Source of the DNA: WVYX01 sp039586815
GTDB lineage: Bacteria; Gemmatimonadota; Gemmatimonadetes; Gemmatimonadales; GWC2-71-9
Length of the DNA stretch: 64,000 bases
Reading direction: 5' to 3'
Assembly: GCA_039586815.1 (NCBI GenBank)
Contig: JBDHJR010000011.1
Location: forward strand, 21,480 to 85,479
Under the pieces are notes generated by a model. That model did not search any database, was not told the DNA's origin, and saw only the letters and a list, made by a program, of their open reading frames with translations. Below, in pieces: positions 8,675-17,438 of the stretch. Every line of letters starts with the position of its first letter. The stretch's first letter is position 1. The position numbers were made by a program, and so were the translations under genes.

Positions 8675-9853
8675 TCAGAAGATCAGGGCCCGGATCGCGG
8701 ACGAGCCGAACTGCGCGGTGATAATGGTGAGTGCCGAGGCCAGCAGCATGCCGGCGAGCAGGACCACCACGATCTCCGACGTCATCACCCACGCGATGCT
8801 GGCGCGCGAGCCGCCGATCTTCACCATCGTCTCGATCTCGCGCCGCCTGAGCCTCAGAGACAGCAAAAACACCAGGATGGCAGTCGCCAGCGTGGACAGC
8901 CCCACCACGACCACCGCGACGATCACGAACGTCCGCACCGTGAGGATCGTGTCGAGCAGCTCGTCCATCACGGATACGGGCACGACGATCTGGGACCGCT
9001 CGTCGGGCGACTCATAGCGCCCCCGCAGGATCGCCTCGGACCGCTGATCCGGCGGCACCGCGATAATGGCGGTTATGGGGTAGGTGCTCAAGTCCCCGTG
9101 GAAGTGGAACGAATCGAGGTTGTCGGCGGTGATCTCCTGGTACTGCACCACCGAGGCGTTGGCCGTGATCACGGAGCTGTCGCGCCGCAGCACGCCCTGG
9201 GCCGCCCCCGGCTGCGACAGGTCCACGTGGCCGTGCACCAGACCCTGGATCACCCAGGCCGTCTTGAGGTCCACGAACACCGCGTGGTCGTCCGGGCTGT
9301 CGGAGAAGGCCAGCACGCCGGCCACCCTCATCCGGAGCGGATAAACGCCGGCGATGTCGAATACGCTCTCGGGCGACGACGTGACCCAGCCGCCGGGCTC
9401 CACGCCGAGTTGCTGTGCCACGCGCGAGCCCAGCACGCAATCGCCCAGCATCGCGAGGTTGCTGCCCGACTCGATCTCCAAGCCCCGGAAATCGAAGTAG
9501 TCGAGCGTAGTTCCCACGATGCGGTACCCGCGCGCCGTGAAGCGCACGTACAGCGGTATGGGCCGCGCCAGCCCCATGGTGTCGAGCCGGATGGCTTCCG
9601 CGTAGCGCATCGTCTCGGGAACGTCCGACTCGAAGTAGAGGCTGTTCAGCACCAGCTCGAGCGGGCTCCCCTTGGCGCCCACGATGAGCGGCGTGGCCTC
9701 GGCCCGCGCCGTGAGCTGGTCGGCGCTCTGGTCGACCAGCACCCTGAGCCCCACCGGCAGGAACACGATGAGCGTGATCGATGTGACCAGGATCGCCGTC
9801 TTGATGCGGTGATACGCCAGGTAGCGCCAGGCGAGGTAGAGGCTGTCCCTCAC
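8675..9853 (-). CDS. FtsX/MacB-type ABC permease
   Basis: 392 aa from the GTG at 9853, which overlaps the ATPase stop as GTGA. One transmembrane helix lies near the N-terminus (TAILVTSITLIVFLPVGL, about 20-40), then a large extracytoplasmic domain of about 240 residues, then at least two hydrophobic helices in the last 110 residues (TFVIVAVVVVGLSTLATAIL and TSEIVVVLLAGMLLASAL). This is the FtsX/MacB/LolC plan, used for mechanotransmission and for lipoprotein or small-molecule movement, not the multi-helix plan of ZnuB permeases. It is coupled to the LolD-type ATPase upstream and 27 bp from the ZnuA-like lipoprotein downstream. Confidence 0.85.
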   Translation of the reverse strand: MRDSLYLAWRYLAYHRIKTAILVTSITLIVFLPVGLRVLVDQSADQLTARAEATPLIVGAKGSPLELVLNSLYFESDVPETMRYAEAIRLDTMGLARPIPLYVRFTARGYRIVGTTLDYFDFRGLEIESGSNLAMLGDCVLGSRVAQQLGVEPGGWVTSSPESVFDIAGVYPLRMRVAGVLAFSDSPDDHAVFVDLKTAWVIQGLVHGHVDLSQPGAAQGVLRRDSSVITANASVVQYQEITADNLDSFHFHGDLSTYPITAIIAVPPDQRSEAILRGRYESPDERSQIVVPVSVMDELLDTILTVRTFVIVAVVVVGLSTLATAILVFLLSLRLRRREIETMVKIGGSRASIAWVMTSEIVVVLLAGMLLASALTIITAQFGSSAIRALIF

Positions 9854-10506
9854 GCGTGGAACTCTCGGAAGTCCACCACCCGTCCGTAGCGGCTTATGAG
9901 GTCGTGATCGTGGGTCACCGTAACCAGCGTGGCGCCGGCGCGGCCGGCGTAATCGAACAGTATGTCCAGCACCCGGCCCTTGTTGTTGGGATCGAGATTG
10001 CCGGTGGGCTCGTCCGCCAGCAGCAGGCCCGGCTGCGGCAGCAGTGCCCGGCACACCGCCACGCGCTGCTTCTCGCCCTGGGAGAGCTTGGTGCCGTAGC
10101 GGTGGAGCTTGTCGCCGATGTCCACGTCATGCGCGAGCTGCGCCGCCCGTTGGCGCACCGCGCCGTCGAGCCGCATCGACGAATTGATTCGATACGGCAG
10201 CAGGATGTTGTCCAGCACGCTGAGGTACTCCAGCAGCTCGAACTCCTGGAACACCAGGCCCACGTTGCCGATGCGGAAGTTGCGCCGGCTCGTGTCGTCC
10301 AGCGACGTGAGCTCGGTGCCGCTGGTAGTGATCCGGCCCGCGCGCGGCAGGGCAATGCCGGCGATCAGGTTGAGCAGTGTAGTCTTGCCCGAGCCGCTGG
10401 GGCCGATGAACGCCACCGTCTGGCCGCGCTCGATGCGCAGCTCGGGTATGCGGAGGAAGAAGTCTCCCTCTGCATAGCGGAATTCCAGGTCGTGGATCGT
10501 GATCAC
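9850..10506 (-). CDS. ABC transporter ATP-binding protein, LolD/MacB type
   Basis: 218 aa. Walker A GPSGSGKTTLLNL (about 33-45), Q-loop region FQEFELLEYLSVLDNIL, signature LSQGEKQRVAV, Walker B LLLADEPTGNLD and the switch His in TVTHDHD are all present and normal. The length and the EYLSVLDNILLP segment match the FtsE/LolD/MacB ATPase group that pairs with FtsX-type permeases, which agrees with the gene it overlaps. It is the first gene of the four-gene set ATPase, permease, ZnuA-like lipoprotein, porin. Confidence 0.92.
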   Translation of the reverse strand: MITIHDLEFRYAEGDFFLRIPELRIERGQTVAFIGPSGSGKTTLLNLIAGIALPRAGRITTSGTELTSLDDTSRRNFRIGNVGLVFQEFELLEYLSVLDNILLPYRINSSMRLDGAVRQRAAQLAHDVDIGDKLHRYGTKLSQGEKQRVAVCRALLPQPGLLLADEPTGNLDPNNKGRVLDILFDYAGRAGATLVTVTHDHDLISRYGRVVDFREFHA

Positions 10507-10641
10507 GGGAGATGTGGCACGGGCGCACAGACGGGGAGAGCGGAACGCGCCGGCACTTGGCGCGGCCGCCCTCCCATCATCAACCCAGGATGGTGATTCC
10601 CTGCGCCCGAACGCAAGGCGTCGTGCGCGGGAAGACCTACG

Positions 10642-11241
10642 TTAGTTACCGCCGATCGGAAAGCCCACCCGGGCCATAAACATCCAGCCGCGGTTCTTGG
10701 CCCCCACTTGGTCGACGATGTCGGACATACCGTAGGAGTACCGCACGTTCAGCCCGACGAACATGCCGCTCGCCAGCTTCTTGCCGATGCCGCCCCCTAC
10801 CGGGATCGCGAACTCCGTACCCTCCGGCTCGGGTAGGCAGTCCGCGCCCCCCGCTGAGCAGCTCATGTTGAACCCGATGCTGCCGCCGACGTACACCAGC
10901 CCGTACCAGTCGTCATCGAACGGGAATACGATGTTCAAGGTCAGCGGGACTTCGAGGTACGACAGCTTGAGCTTGCCGGCGTCGGTTCCGGCCGAGTCGG
11001 TGGAGTTCTTCTGGATCCAGTTGGCTTCCAGATTCAAAGCGAAGTTCGGGTTCAGGTAGAGCTGTCCGAACGCTCCGGCCGTGAAGCCCCAGTCGAACTT
11101 CCTGTCGGTCGGTACGTCGCTGCCGAACGCCTTGAAGTAGGTGGCACCGGCGCTACCACCGACGTAGATCTGCGCCTGCACCGGCCCAGCCAAGCTCGCC
11201 GTCAGCGCCAGCGCAATCACTGCACCGAAGAGCTTCTTCAT
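10642..11241 (-). CDS. Small outer-membrane beta-barrel protein (paralogue 1)
   Basis: 199 aa from ATG 11241, which has a strong AGGAGG leader and a signal peptide ending GPVQAQ. Alternating strands with Gly and aromatic residues (IYVGGSAGATYFKAF, SYLEVPLTLNIVF, LVYVGGSIGFNM, GWMFMARVGFPIGG) indicate an 8- to 10-strand barrel of the OmpA-like / OMP_b-brl type. Two Cys (in MSCS and DCLP) fall in one predicted surface loop and could form a disulfide. It resembles the protein at 13100-13741, including the SYLEVP / TYLEVP strand and the paired Cys. No specific function is known. Confidence 0.75.
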   Translation of the reverse strand: MKKLFGAVIALALTASLAGPVQAQIYVGGSAGATYFKAFGSDVPTDRKFDWGFTAGAFGQLYLNPNFALNLEANWIQKNSTDSAGTDAGKLKLSYLEVPLTLNIVFPFDDDWYGLVYVGGSIGFNMSCSAGGADCLPEPEGTEFAIPVGGGIGKKLASGMFVGLNVRYSYGMSDIVDQVGAKNRGWMFMARVGFPIGGN

Positions 11242-11332
11242 CTCCCTCCTCCTCGCTGAGGTCATCCTTTGCTGCCAAGGTAACAACTTACCCCGCGACT
11301 GGCCATGCGCCAGCCGGGGCCCCTCCCATCCG

Positions 11333-13075
11333 CTACAATCGCCGCTCCTGCAAAAGTTCCAGGCTGGTGATCTTCCAGACACCGTCCACCGCCCGAACGG
11401 TGAAGCGCGCCTCGTACTGGTTGGTGCGCCGATGGATATGCCCCCAATGGCCCACCGAGCCCATCACGTTCCATACCAGATGGGACTCGAACCCGGCACC
11501 GCCGTCCACCGGCCGGAAGTCGCCCTCCAGGATCTCGACCTGTTTCACCTTGGCCCGGGCTCCGCCCTGGTTCTCCAGCTCGAGACTGCGGCGCGTCTCG
11601 AGGTAGATGTCCGTGAGCAGCTCACCTCCCACGCTCCGCTCCAGGATGTCGTAGATCTGCTCCTCATCACGGTAGTCGAACGCGAGATACACGTTGCGCA
11701 GCAATCCCCCCATCACCTCCTCCGCCGGCTCGCCGGCCACGCTCCACCCCAGTGCCCGCGGCAGGCTGAGCCCGAGAATGACGAGGGAGGCCACGACCGC
11801 GGCGACGGCACGGCGCGGCGGCATGCGGCGCGCCAGCACGTCGCGCCAGTGCCTGGCTGTCAGGACGATCAGCCCGACCGCGCCGATCACCACCGCGAGG
11901 ACGAAGGCCAGCCGGAACCGCGGGGGCGACGCCACCTCGACCAGGGTGGGCAGCGTGGGGTTGGTGAGGAAGTTGTGCCACCGCAGCACGTCGTCGTCGG
12001 GCCTCAGGATGTAGGGCAGCGAGCCGGCCTCGTCGGTGGCCGACGAGGGCACCATCGGGATGCGGTCGCTGAACAGCTCCCAATTCATCGTAACGGAGTC
12101 CGGCAGGCCGTTCACCGGGTAAGTGAAGATCACGCCCAGCGTGGCCGTGATGACGTCCATGTCCTGCGGCGGGTCGATCACCCCACTGGTACGCAGGTTG
12201 CGGTAGATGAAGTGCACCCGGTCCACGTACCCCTCCACGGCCTCTCCGTCGATCGTGACCCGGTTGCGCTCGCGCAGGAACTCAACGACCTGCCGCTTGA
12301 GCGCGTCCTGCTCCTCCACCCGGATCGTGTCCCTGCCGGAGAGCCCCAGGTCCACCCACTGCTGCAGGTCCTTGGGCCGGAGCACGACCTCCTTGCGCAC
12401 CTCGTAGGGCTCCACGTAGAGAAACGCCGAGATTGGCGCGAAGAACTGGCGCCGCAGGTTGCGGTTCTGGAACTCTGAGAACCACGGATCCTCCCAGTCG
12501 AGGTTGAGCGTCTCCTCCACCCCGAGGTAGCGGAAGTCGTTGACGGGCAGCGTGTGGTGGTAGGTGACGAACCCGACGTTCGCCGTCGCCAGGCCGCGCT
12601 CACTGCCGGGCGGCGAGAACGACAGGCGCGCGGGCCGCCCGCCGGTGGGATACGCCAGCCTGGCGAAGACCACAGGCTCCTCCTCGCCGGGCACCACCGG
12701 CAGCGGCTCACCCGTCACCTCGTCACGCTTGATGCGGTCGCGCGACTCGATCGAGCGCAGGTAGCCGAAGAGTGGCCGGCCGCGCTCGTCCCGCACCACG
12801 AAGTCCTCGGCCACGAAGCGCCGCAGCCGGTCGATCCAGGGCTCCGGCTCGTACCCCATGCGCTCGTACAGCTCGTCGGGCAGCAGGTTGCGGAACGACT
12901 CGATGTCCTGCGCGCCGATCTCCAGCTCGACCACCACCGAGTCCTGCTCCACGAAGATCTCCGCAATGGTGGAAGCCAGCATGGCCCGGGTGATGACCAG
13001 TGCGTCGGACAGGAGTGACGTGGCGCCGCACGACAGAGCAAGCGCGAGCAGCAGCGAGCGGGAGACAGTGTTCAT
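11333..13075 (-). CDS. Exported membrane protein of unknown function
   Basis: 580 aa. I do not recognise the family. A signal peptide or N-terminal anchor (about 1-25) leads into a roughly 350-residue extracytoplasmic region rich in beta strands and aromatic residues, then two adjacent transmembrane helices (RLAFVLAVVIGAVGLIVL, about 386-403, and VAAVVASLVILGLSL, about 421-435), then a C-terminal domain of about 130 residues (VYLAFDYRDEEQIYDILERS to the end) with the look of an NTF2-like or lipocalin-like module ending in WKITSLELLQERR. It lies between two paralogous outer-membrane barrels, with gaps of 24 and 91 bp, so the three probably work together in the envelope. Confidence 0.7.
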   Translation of the reverse strand: MNTVSRSLLLALALSCGATSLLSDALVITRAMLASTIAEIFVEQDSVVVELEIGAQDIESFRNLLPDELYERMGYEPEPWIDRLRRFVAEDFVVRDERGRPLFGYLRSIESRDRIKRDEVTGEPLPVVPGEEEPVVFARLAYPTGGRPARLSFSPPGSERGLATANVGFVTYHHTLPVNDFRYLGVEETLNLDWEDPWFSEFQNRNLRRQFFAPISAFLYVEPYEVRKEVVLRPKDLQQWVDLGLSGRDTIRVEEQDALKRQVVEFLRERNRVTIDGEAVEGYVDRVHFIYRNLRTSGVIDPPQDMDVITATLGVIFTYPVNGLPDSVTMNWELFSDRIPMVPSSATDEAGSLPYILRPDDDVLRWHNFLTNPTLPTLVEVASPPRFRLAFVLAVVIGAVGLIVLTARHWRDVLARRMPPRRAVAAVVASLVILGLSLPRALGWSVAGEPAEEVMGGLLRNVYLAFDYRDEEQIYDILERSVGGELLTDIYLETRRSLELENQGGARAKVKQVEILEGDFRPVDGGAGFESHLVWNVMGSVGHWGHIHRRTNQYEARFTVRAVDGVWKITSLELLQERRL

Positions 13076-13099
13076 GACGTGCGCAAGAAGCCCGTCCTC

Positions 13100-13741
13100 C
13101 TATTTGAGCAAGTAGTAGGTCCAGCGAGCCAGCACAGCAACGGCGTGGTTCCTGGCCGTGGCGGTCTCGAATGGGAAGCCGAGCCCGTACATGAAGCGGC
13201 CGTCCAGAATGAGTGACGAGTTGACAGACGGGAGATTCCAGCGGAACTCCGCACCTACCGGCAGGCTCCACACGACCGTGTTGACGTCACTCAGGGGGGA
13301 CCGGTCGCACTTGGAGCTCTCCGCGGTCCCGAGATTGTAGAAGCAAGTGACAGTGAACCCCAATGTCGCCCCTCCGTACACACCCAGGTCAACCTTCCTG
13401 CCGAGCCGCATCACGAGATTCAGCACCATCGGCACTTCGAGGTAGGTGAGCGACACCGAGGTCATCGTCACCCCGCTCTCGAGCAACACGTTGGCGGCGC
13501 CCTTGTTCACCACGTTGCCTTCGACGCGCACCGCCCAGCGTCGGTCGAAGCGGTACACGAAGAAGGCGCCGGCCAGGTATCCCCACACGGGATCCTGGTC
13601 CTCTATGGCGAAGCCATCCATCCAGCTGTAAGTCGGACCGACCGACGCTCCGATCGCCCACTGCGCAGACGACGCGCGCGGAACCGCGGCGACCAGCGCC
13701 GCGCACAGCCCCACAACCAACCATGCCCTGCCCAGCGTCAT
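13100..13741 (-). CDS. Small outer-membrane beta-barrel protein (paralogue 2)
   Basis: 213 aa from ATG 13741. The start overlaps the stop of the VOC gene as ATGA, which fixes it and implies translational coupling. Signal peptide to SSAQ (about 1-26), then barrel strands such as VGPTYSWMDGF, LAGAFFVYRFDRRWAVRVEG, SLTYLEVPMVLNLV, LGVYGGATLGFTVTC and the last strand VLARWTYYLLK. Similar in layout to the protein at 10642-11241; both keep a Cys pair in the loop after the GxxxGF strand. Function unknown. Confidence 0.75.
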   Translation of the reverse strand: MTLGRAWLVVGLCAALVAAVPRASSAQWAIGASVGPTYSWMDGFAIEDQDPVWGYLAGAFFVYRFDRRWAVRVEGNVVNKGAANVLLESGVTMTSVSLTYLEVPMVLNLVMRLGRKVDLGVYGGATLGFTVTCFYNLGTAESSKCDRSPLSDVNTVVWSLPVGAEFRWNLPSVNSSLILDGRFMYGLGFPFETATARNHAVAVLARWTYYLLK

Positions 13742-14523
13742 GCGGAGCCGGAACCCGCCGAGTGCAGCGCGAACGCCGCTCCCTGGGGATCCATGCATTG
13801 CACCACCCTGTCGCCCCCCGGCACGTCCATCGGGCCGTTTAGCACCTGGCCGCCCAGCTGCTCGACCCTCTCCACCGCCTTGCCTACGTCGTCCACCTTG
13901 ATGTAGTAGAGCCAGAACGGCGGACCGGGCATCTCGGCCGGCTTGTTGAACATCCCGCCGAGTGTCCCCTGTCCACGCCCGAACATCTGGTAGATCCCGG
14001 CGTCACCCATGTCCATGCGGTCCGTCTCGTTCCAGCCGAACAGCTCGCTGTAGAAGCCGAAGGCACCCTCGTGATCGGTCGTGGCCAGCTCGTGCCACGA
14101 CACCTCGCCGGGCTCGGCCGGGCGCTCCGGCCCCGGCTCCTGGGGCGAGGAGTACACGGCGAACGTCGCCCCCTGCGGGTCGGCCAGCACCGCGAACGCC
14201 CCGGCATCGGGAATCTCAGTTGGCGGCACGTACACCCTGGCACCCAGCTCCTGCGCCTTGTTCGCTGTCGCCTCGAGGTCGGCGGCTGCGATGTACGCGA
14301 GCCAGTGCGGCGGCGCACCCTGTTTGCGCGCGTCTTCGGGCAGCTCCATCAGCCCGCCCATGGGCGTGCCCTGGTTGGTCCACATCGTGTAGGGCATGGT
14401 GCCACCCTCCCACTGCTGCGTGCCCCACCCGATGAGCTCGGAATAGAACGACTGTGCAGCCGCCGGGTCTGTGGTCATGAGATCGTACCACATGAAGCGG
14501 CCGTGTAATGCCTCGGCTGCCAT
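13738..14523 (-). CDS. VOC-family protein with two glyoxalase-like domains
   Basis: 261 aa from ATG 14523 with AGGAGG seven bases upstream. Two tandem vicinal-oxygen-chelate domains are visible: domain 1 starts FMWYDLMTTDPAAAQSFYSE (about residue 10) and domain 2 starts SWHELATTDHEGAFGFYSE (about residue 137). Each ends with an AVLADPQGATFAVY or VVQCMDPQGAAFALH strand. The typical metal ligands are incomplete, as in the CGA16/27-kDa hydroxylase-like subgroup, so an enzyme, a binding protein or a self-protection role are all possible. No signal peptide, so cytoplasmic. Coupled to the downstream barrel gene. Confidence 0.85.
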   Translation of the reverse strand: MAAEALHGRFMWYDLMTTDPAAAQSFYSELIGWGTQQWEGGTMPYTMWTNQGTPMGGLMELPEDARKQGAPPHWLAYIAAADLEATANKAQELGARVYVPPTEIPDAGAFAVLADPQGATFAVYSSPQEPGPERPAEPGEVSWHELATTDHEGAFGFYSELFGWNETDRMDMGDAGIYQMFGRGQGTLGGMFNKPAEMPGPPFWLYYIKVDDVGKAVERVEQLGGQVLNGPMDVPGGDRVVQCMDPQGAAFALHSAGSGSA

Positions 14524-14620
14524 GGTTACCTCCTGCCTGCGGTGATGTGTTGCGGAAGGGAAGTATGTCGCCACACCCCCCGAATGGCTACGCCGGCATG
14601 TGTGGCCGGGTTCCCTGGCC

Positions 14621-16903
14621 TCAGCCGCGGCCCCGCTCGAGCGCCTCGGCCTCCTCCTCCCGTCCGGCCTCCCGCAGCATGCGCGCGTAGTCGGCCAGCG
14701 TTTCGGCAACGGCCGGATCGTCGGCCTGGAGCACCCCCTGCCGAATCCGCAGGGCGCGGCGGTACAGCGGCTCTGCCGCGGCATGGCGCCCCATGTCCCG
14801 GTACACGTTGGCCAGGCCGTTGAGGCTCACCGCGATGGAGGGATGGTCGGGCTCCAGGATGGCCTCCTTGATGGCCAGCGCCTGCAGGAAGAGCGACTCC
14901 GCCTCGGCGTACTCACCCTGCACCCAGTGCGTCTCCGCCAGGTTGTTCTGAATCGCCGCCATGTATGGATGGTCCGGCGCCAGGGCGCGCGACCAGATGT
15001 CGCGGGCGCGGCCGTACGACTCCTCGGCCTCGTCGTAGCGTCCCAGGGTCCAGTAGAGCACACCGAGGTTGTTGTACCCGTCCGCCAGGTCGGGGTCATC
15101 AGGCCCCAACACCCGTTCTCGAATCGCCAGGGCGCGCCGCAGGTAGGGCTCCGCCTCCTCGACGTCCCCCTGGCGCCAGTAGAGCGCTCCAGTGTTGCTC
15201 AACGTCCTAGCCAGCACTGGATCGTCGGGGCCCATGGCCTCTTCGCGGATCGCCACCACCCGCAACATCAAGGGCTCTGCTTCGTCGTACTTGCCCTGTT
15301 CCGTGTAGGTGTTGGCAAGGCCCTCGAGCGTGCTGACCACACGGAGGTCGTCCGGTCCGTAGAGCGTCTCCCGAATGGCGAGTGCACGCTGCAGCGCAGC
15401 CTCTGCCTCGTCGTACTGCCCCTGGAACCGATACACTGAGCCCAGCAGATCCAAACTCGCGGCAACGTCCTCGTGTTCCGGCGAGAGCGCCTCTTCGCGG
15501 ATCACGAGCGACCGGTCGGCCAGCTCGCCAGCGGCGTCGTACAGCCCGAGAGCCCTGTACACCTGGCCGATCGTTGCCATGAGCCGGCCTTGCACACGGG
15601 GCTGGTCGGTCAGCTCCGTGCTGATCCTCTCCGCCCCCCGATCGAGGATTTCCCGCGCCGTGATGGTGTTGCCCCGTGCCTGCCCGGGGTCGGACACCTC
15701 GAACAGTCCCACCAGGAAGTCCGACACCTGCCGGGCGGCCTCGGCCTCCCGGGCGGTCGCCCGCTCGGCCCTGGTCGCCCGCACCATGCCCGCGGTGGCG
15801 AGCACAGCTCCCACCAACAGGGCCAGAACGGCGAGTCCGGAGGCTGCGACACCTGTGCGGTGGCGCCGCACGAATTTGCCGAAGCGGTACGCGGGGCTGG
15901 GCGGCCGGGCCAGCACCGGCTCGTCCCGCAGAAAGCGTCGCAGCTCGAAGGCCAGCGCGTTGGCGGTCTCGTAACGCCGCGCACGATCCTGCTCCATCGC
16001 CTTCATCACGATCCAGTCCAGATCGCCCCTGAGCTCGCGCCGCAGCGCTGCTGCATCCGTTTGGCGGGTGGCCGCGACGGTGCCCTGGGTCTGTCCCAGG
16101 CTGAGGAGCCGCGCACTCGGAGTAGGCGGATTGGTCTCGCGCAGCACCAGCCGGGCGATGAACGCCTGCAGGCCGATCTCTTTCGGATCGATCGGCAGGT
16201 GTCCCACGAGCAGCTCGTACAACATCACGCCCAGGCTGTAGATGTCGGTGCGGGTGTCCACGTCGAGCCCCGACATCTCGGCCTGCTCGGGACTCATGTA
16301 CGCCGGGGTACCCATCGCCTGACCGTGCACCGTGACCACCGTCTTCTCGGTGAGTCGCTGGCCGGTGGCCTTTGCTATCCCGAAGTCGATGATCTTGGGC
16401 ACCGGAGTGCCTTCCTGCTCCGTCACCAGCACGTTGGAGGGCTTGAGGTCGCGGTGAATCACCCCCTTCTGGTGGGCATGCTGCACCGCCTGGCACACCG
16501 GCACGAACAGCTCGAGCCGCTCCCGGGTGGAGAGCTTGCGGTTATCGCAGTACTCGGTGAGGGGCACCCCGCGCACCGTCTCCATCACGAAGTAGGGGCG
16601 CCCGCGCTGCGTGACGCCCGCCTCGAACACCTTCGCAATGTTGGCGTGCTCCATGACCGCCAGCGCCTGCCGCTCAGCCTCGAACCGGGCGACAACCTCC
16701 TTGGTGTCCATGCCCAGCTTCATGACCTTGAGCGCCACGCGGCGGCGCACCGGTTGGGTCTGCTCCGCCTCGTACACGATCCCCATGCCACCCTCGCCGA
16801 GGACCTGAAGGATGCGGAACGGTCCGATGCGCTCCGGATGCTCCTCGGCACTCATGGAAGATGGGGTGGGCGCTGTGGGGTCGTGCTGCTCGTCAGCAAT
16901 CAC
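14621..16903 (-). CDS. Transmembrane Ser/Thr protein kinase with TPR sensor domain
   Basis: 760 aa from GTG 16903; ATG 16855 is an alternative with poorer leader. Kinase domain about 27-330: glycine loop GEGGMG, VALK Lys59, catalytic HRDLKPSN (150-157), DFG (173-175) and MSPEQAE in the activation segment, so the kinase should be active. A transmembrane helix (VLALLVGAVLATAGMVRA, about 356-374) separates it from an outer region with about eight tandem TPR units of 42 residues (for example GLANTYTEQGKYDEAEPLML). This is the Pkn type widespread in Acidobacteria, Gemmatimonadota and Planctomycetes, phosphorylating cytoplasmic targets in response to an envelope signal. Starts 12 bp after the gene before it. 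Confidence 0.92.
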   Translation of the reverse strand: MIADEQHDPTAPTPSSMSAEEHPERIGPFRILQVLGEGGMGIVYEAEQTQPVRRRVALKVMKLGMDTKEVVARFEAERQALAVMEHANIAKVFEAGVTQRGRPYFVMETVRGVPLTEYCDNRKLSTRERLELFVPVCQAVQHAHQKGVIHRDLKPSNVLVTEQEGTPVPKIIDFGIAKATGQRLTEKTVVTVHGQAMGTPAYMSPEQAEMSGLDVDTRTDIYSLGVMLYELLVGHLPIDPKEIGLQAFIARLVLRETNPPTPSARLLSLGQTQGTVAATRQTDAAALRRELRGDLDWIVMKAMEQDRARRYETANALAFELRRFLRDEPVLARPPSPAYRFGKFVRRHRTGVAASGLAVLALLVGAVLATAGMVRATRAERATAREAEAARQVSDFLVGLFEVSDPGQARGNTITAREILDRGAERISTELTDQPRVQGRLMATIGQVYRALGLYDAAGELADRSLVIREEALSPEHEDVAASLDLLGSVYRFQGQYDEAEAALQRALAIRETLYGPDDLRVVSTLEGLANTYTEQGKYDEAEPLMLRVVAIREEAMGPDDPVLARTLSNTGALYWRQGDVEEAEPYLRRALAIRERVLGPDDPDLADGYNNLGVLYWTLGRYDEAEESYGRARDIWSRALAPDHPYMAAIQNNLAETHWVQGEYAEAESLFLQALAIKEAILEPDHPSIAVSLNGLANVYRDMGRHAAAEPLYRRALRIRQGVLQADDPAVAETLADYARMLREAGREEEAEALERGRG

Positions 16904-16915
16904 GCGGCGGCTCCG

Positions 16916-17359
16916 CTAATGCGATGCAGCCTCCTCGATGATGATATCGGGGTCGATCACCTCGTGTAGCTTCGCACCGTGGTTGTCGATGCACCATATC
17001 TCGACATTGTACTGGTAGGTCTTGCCTTCCTGGTCGGACTCCATGTCGCTGGAGGAGGCAGGGTCATTGGGACGACCCTTGGGCTTGTTGGTGTCGAAGG
17101 GCCAGTCGTTGCTGTCCTTGGGATAGACGCGGATCGAGTCGACGCGCCCACTCTCGTGGATTCTCCACTTCACGTCGTCGTCCTGTTTGATCCGCAACTG
17201 CCATGGATTGATGTTCTCATTCACGTCGCCGTTGACGCACTGGGCATTGACGTTAACGGTACCGGTCTTGGCGACGGACGCCGCGCCATCGTGGGCGGCG
17301 GCGAGCCCCAACCCCGTCACTAGGGGGAGTCCAACGAGCAGCAGCATGCTACGGTGCAT
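16916..17359 (-). CDS. Small periplasmic protein of unknown function, cupredoxin-like
   Basis: 147 aa from ATG 17359. Signal peptide ending AAAHDGAA (about 1-23). The mature domain of about 120 residues is beta-rich and hydrophilic (VKWRIHESGRVDSIRVYPKD, YQYNVEIWCIDNHGAKLHEVI, ending DPDIIIEE). Strand spacing and the WxxHE / CxDNHG pattern recall a cupredoxin-like sandwich, and one Cys and two His could bind a metal, but the standard copper motif is absent. It sits 12 bp before the kinase gene and may supply that kinase's periplasmic ligand; this is inference. Confidence 0.6.
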   Translation of the reverse strand: MHRSMLLLVGLPLVTGLGLAAAHDGAASVAKTGTVNVNAQCVNGDVNENINPWQLRIKQDDDVKWRIHESGRVDSIRVYPKDSNDWPFDTNKPKGRPNDPASSSDMESDQEGKTYQYNVEIWCIDNHGAKLHEVIDPDIIIEEAASH

Positions 17360-17438
17360 GGGAGGGCCTCCGGGTGTGTATCGGGAAGCGCCAAGTTTGG
17401 CGAGGCCGGCCCCGAATAGCAAGGGATTGGCGTTAGGC

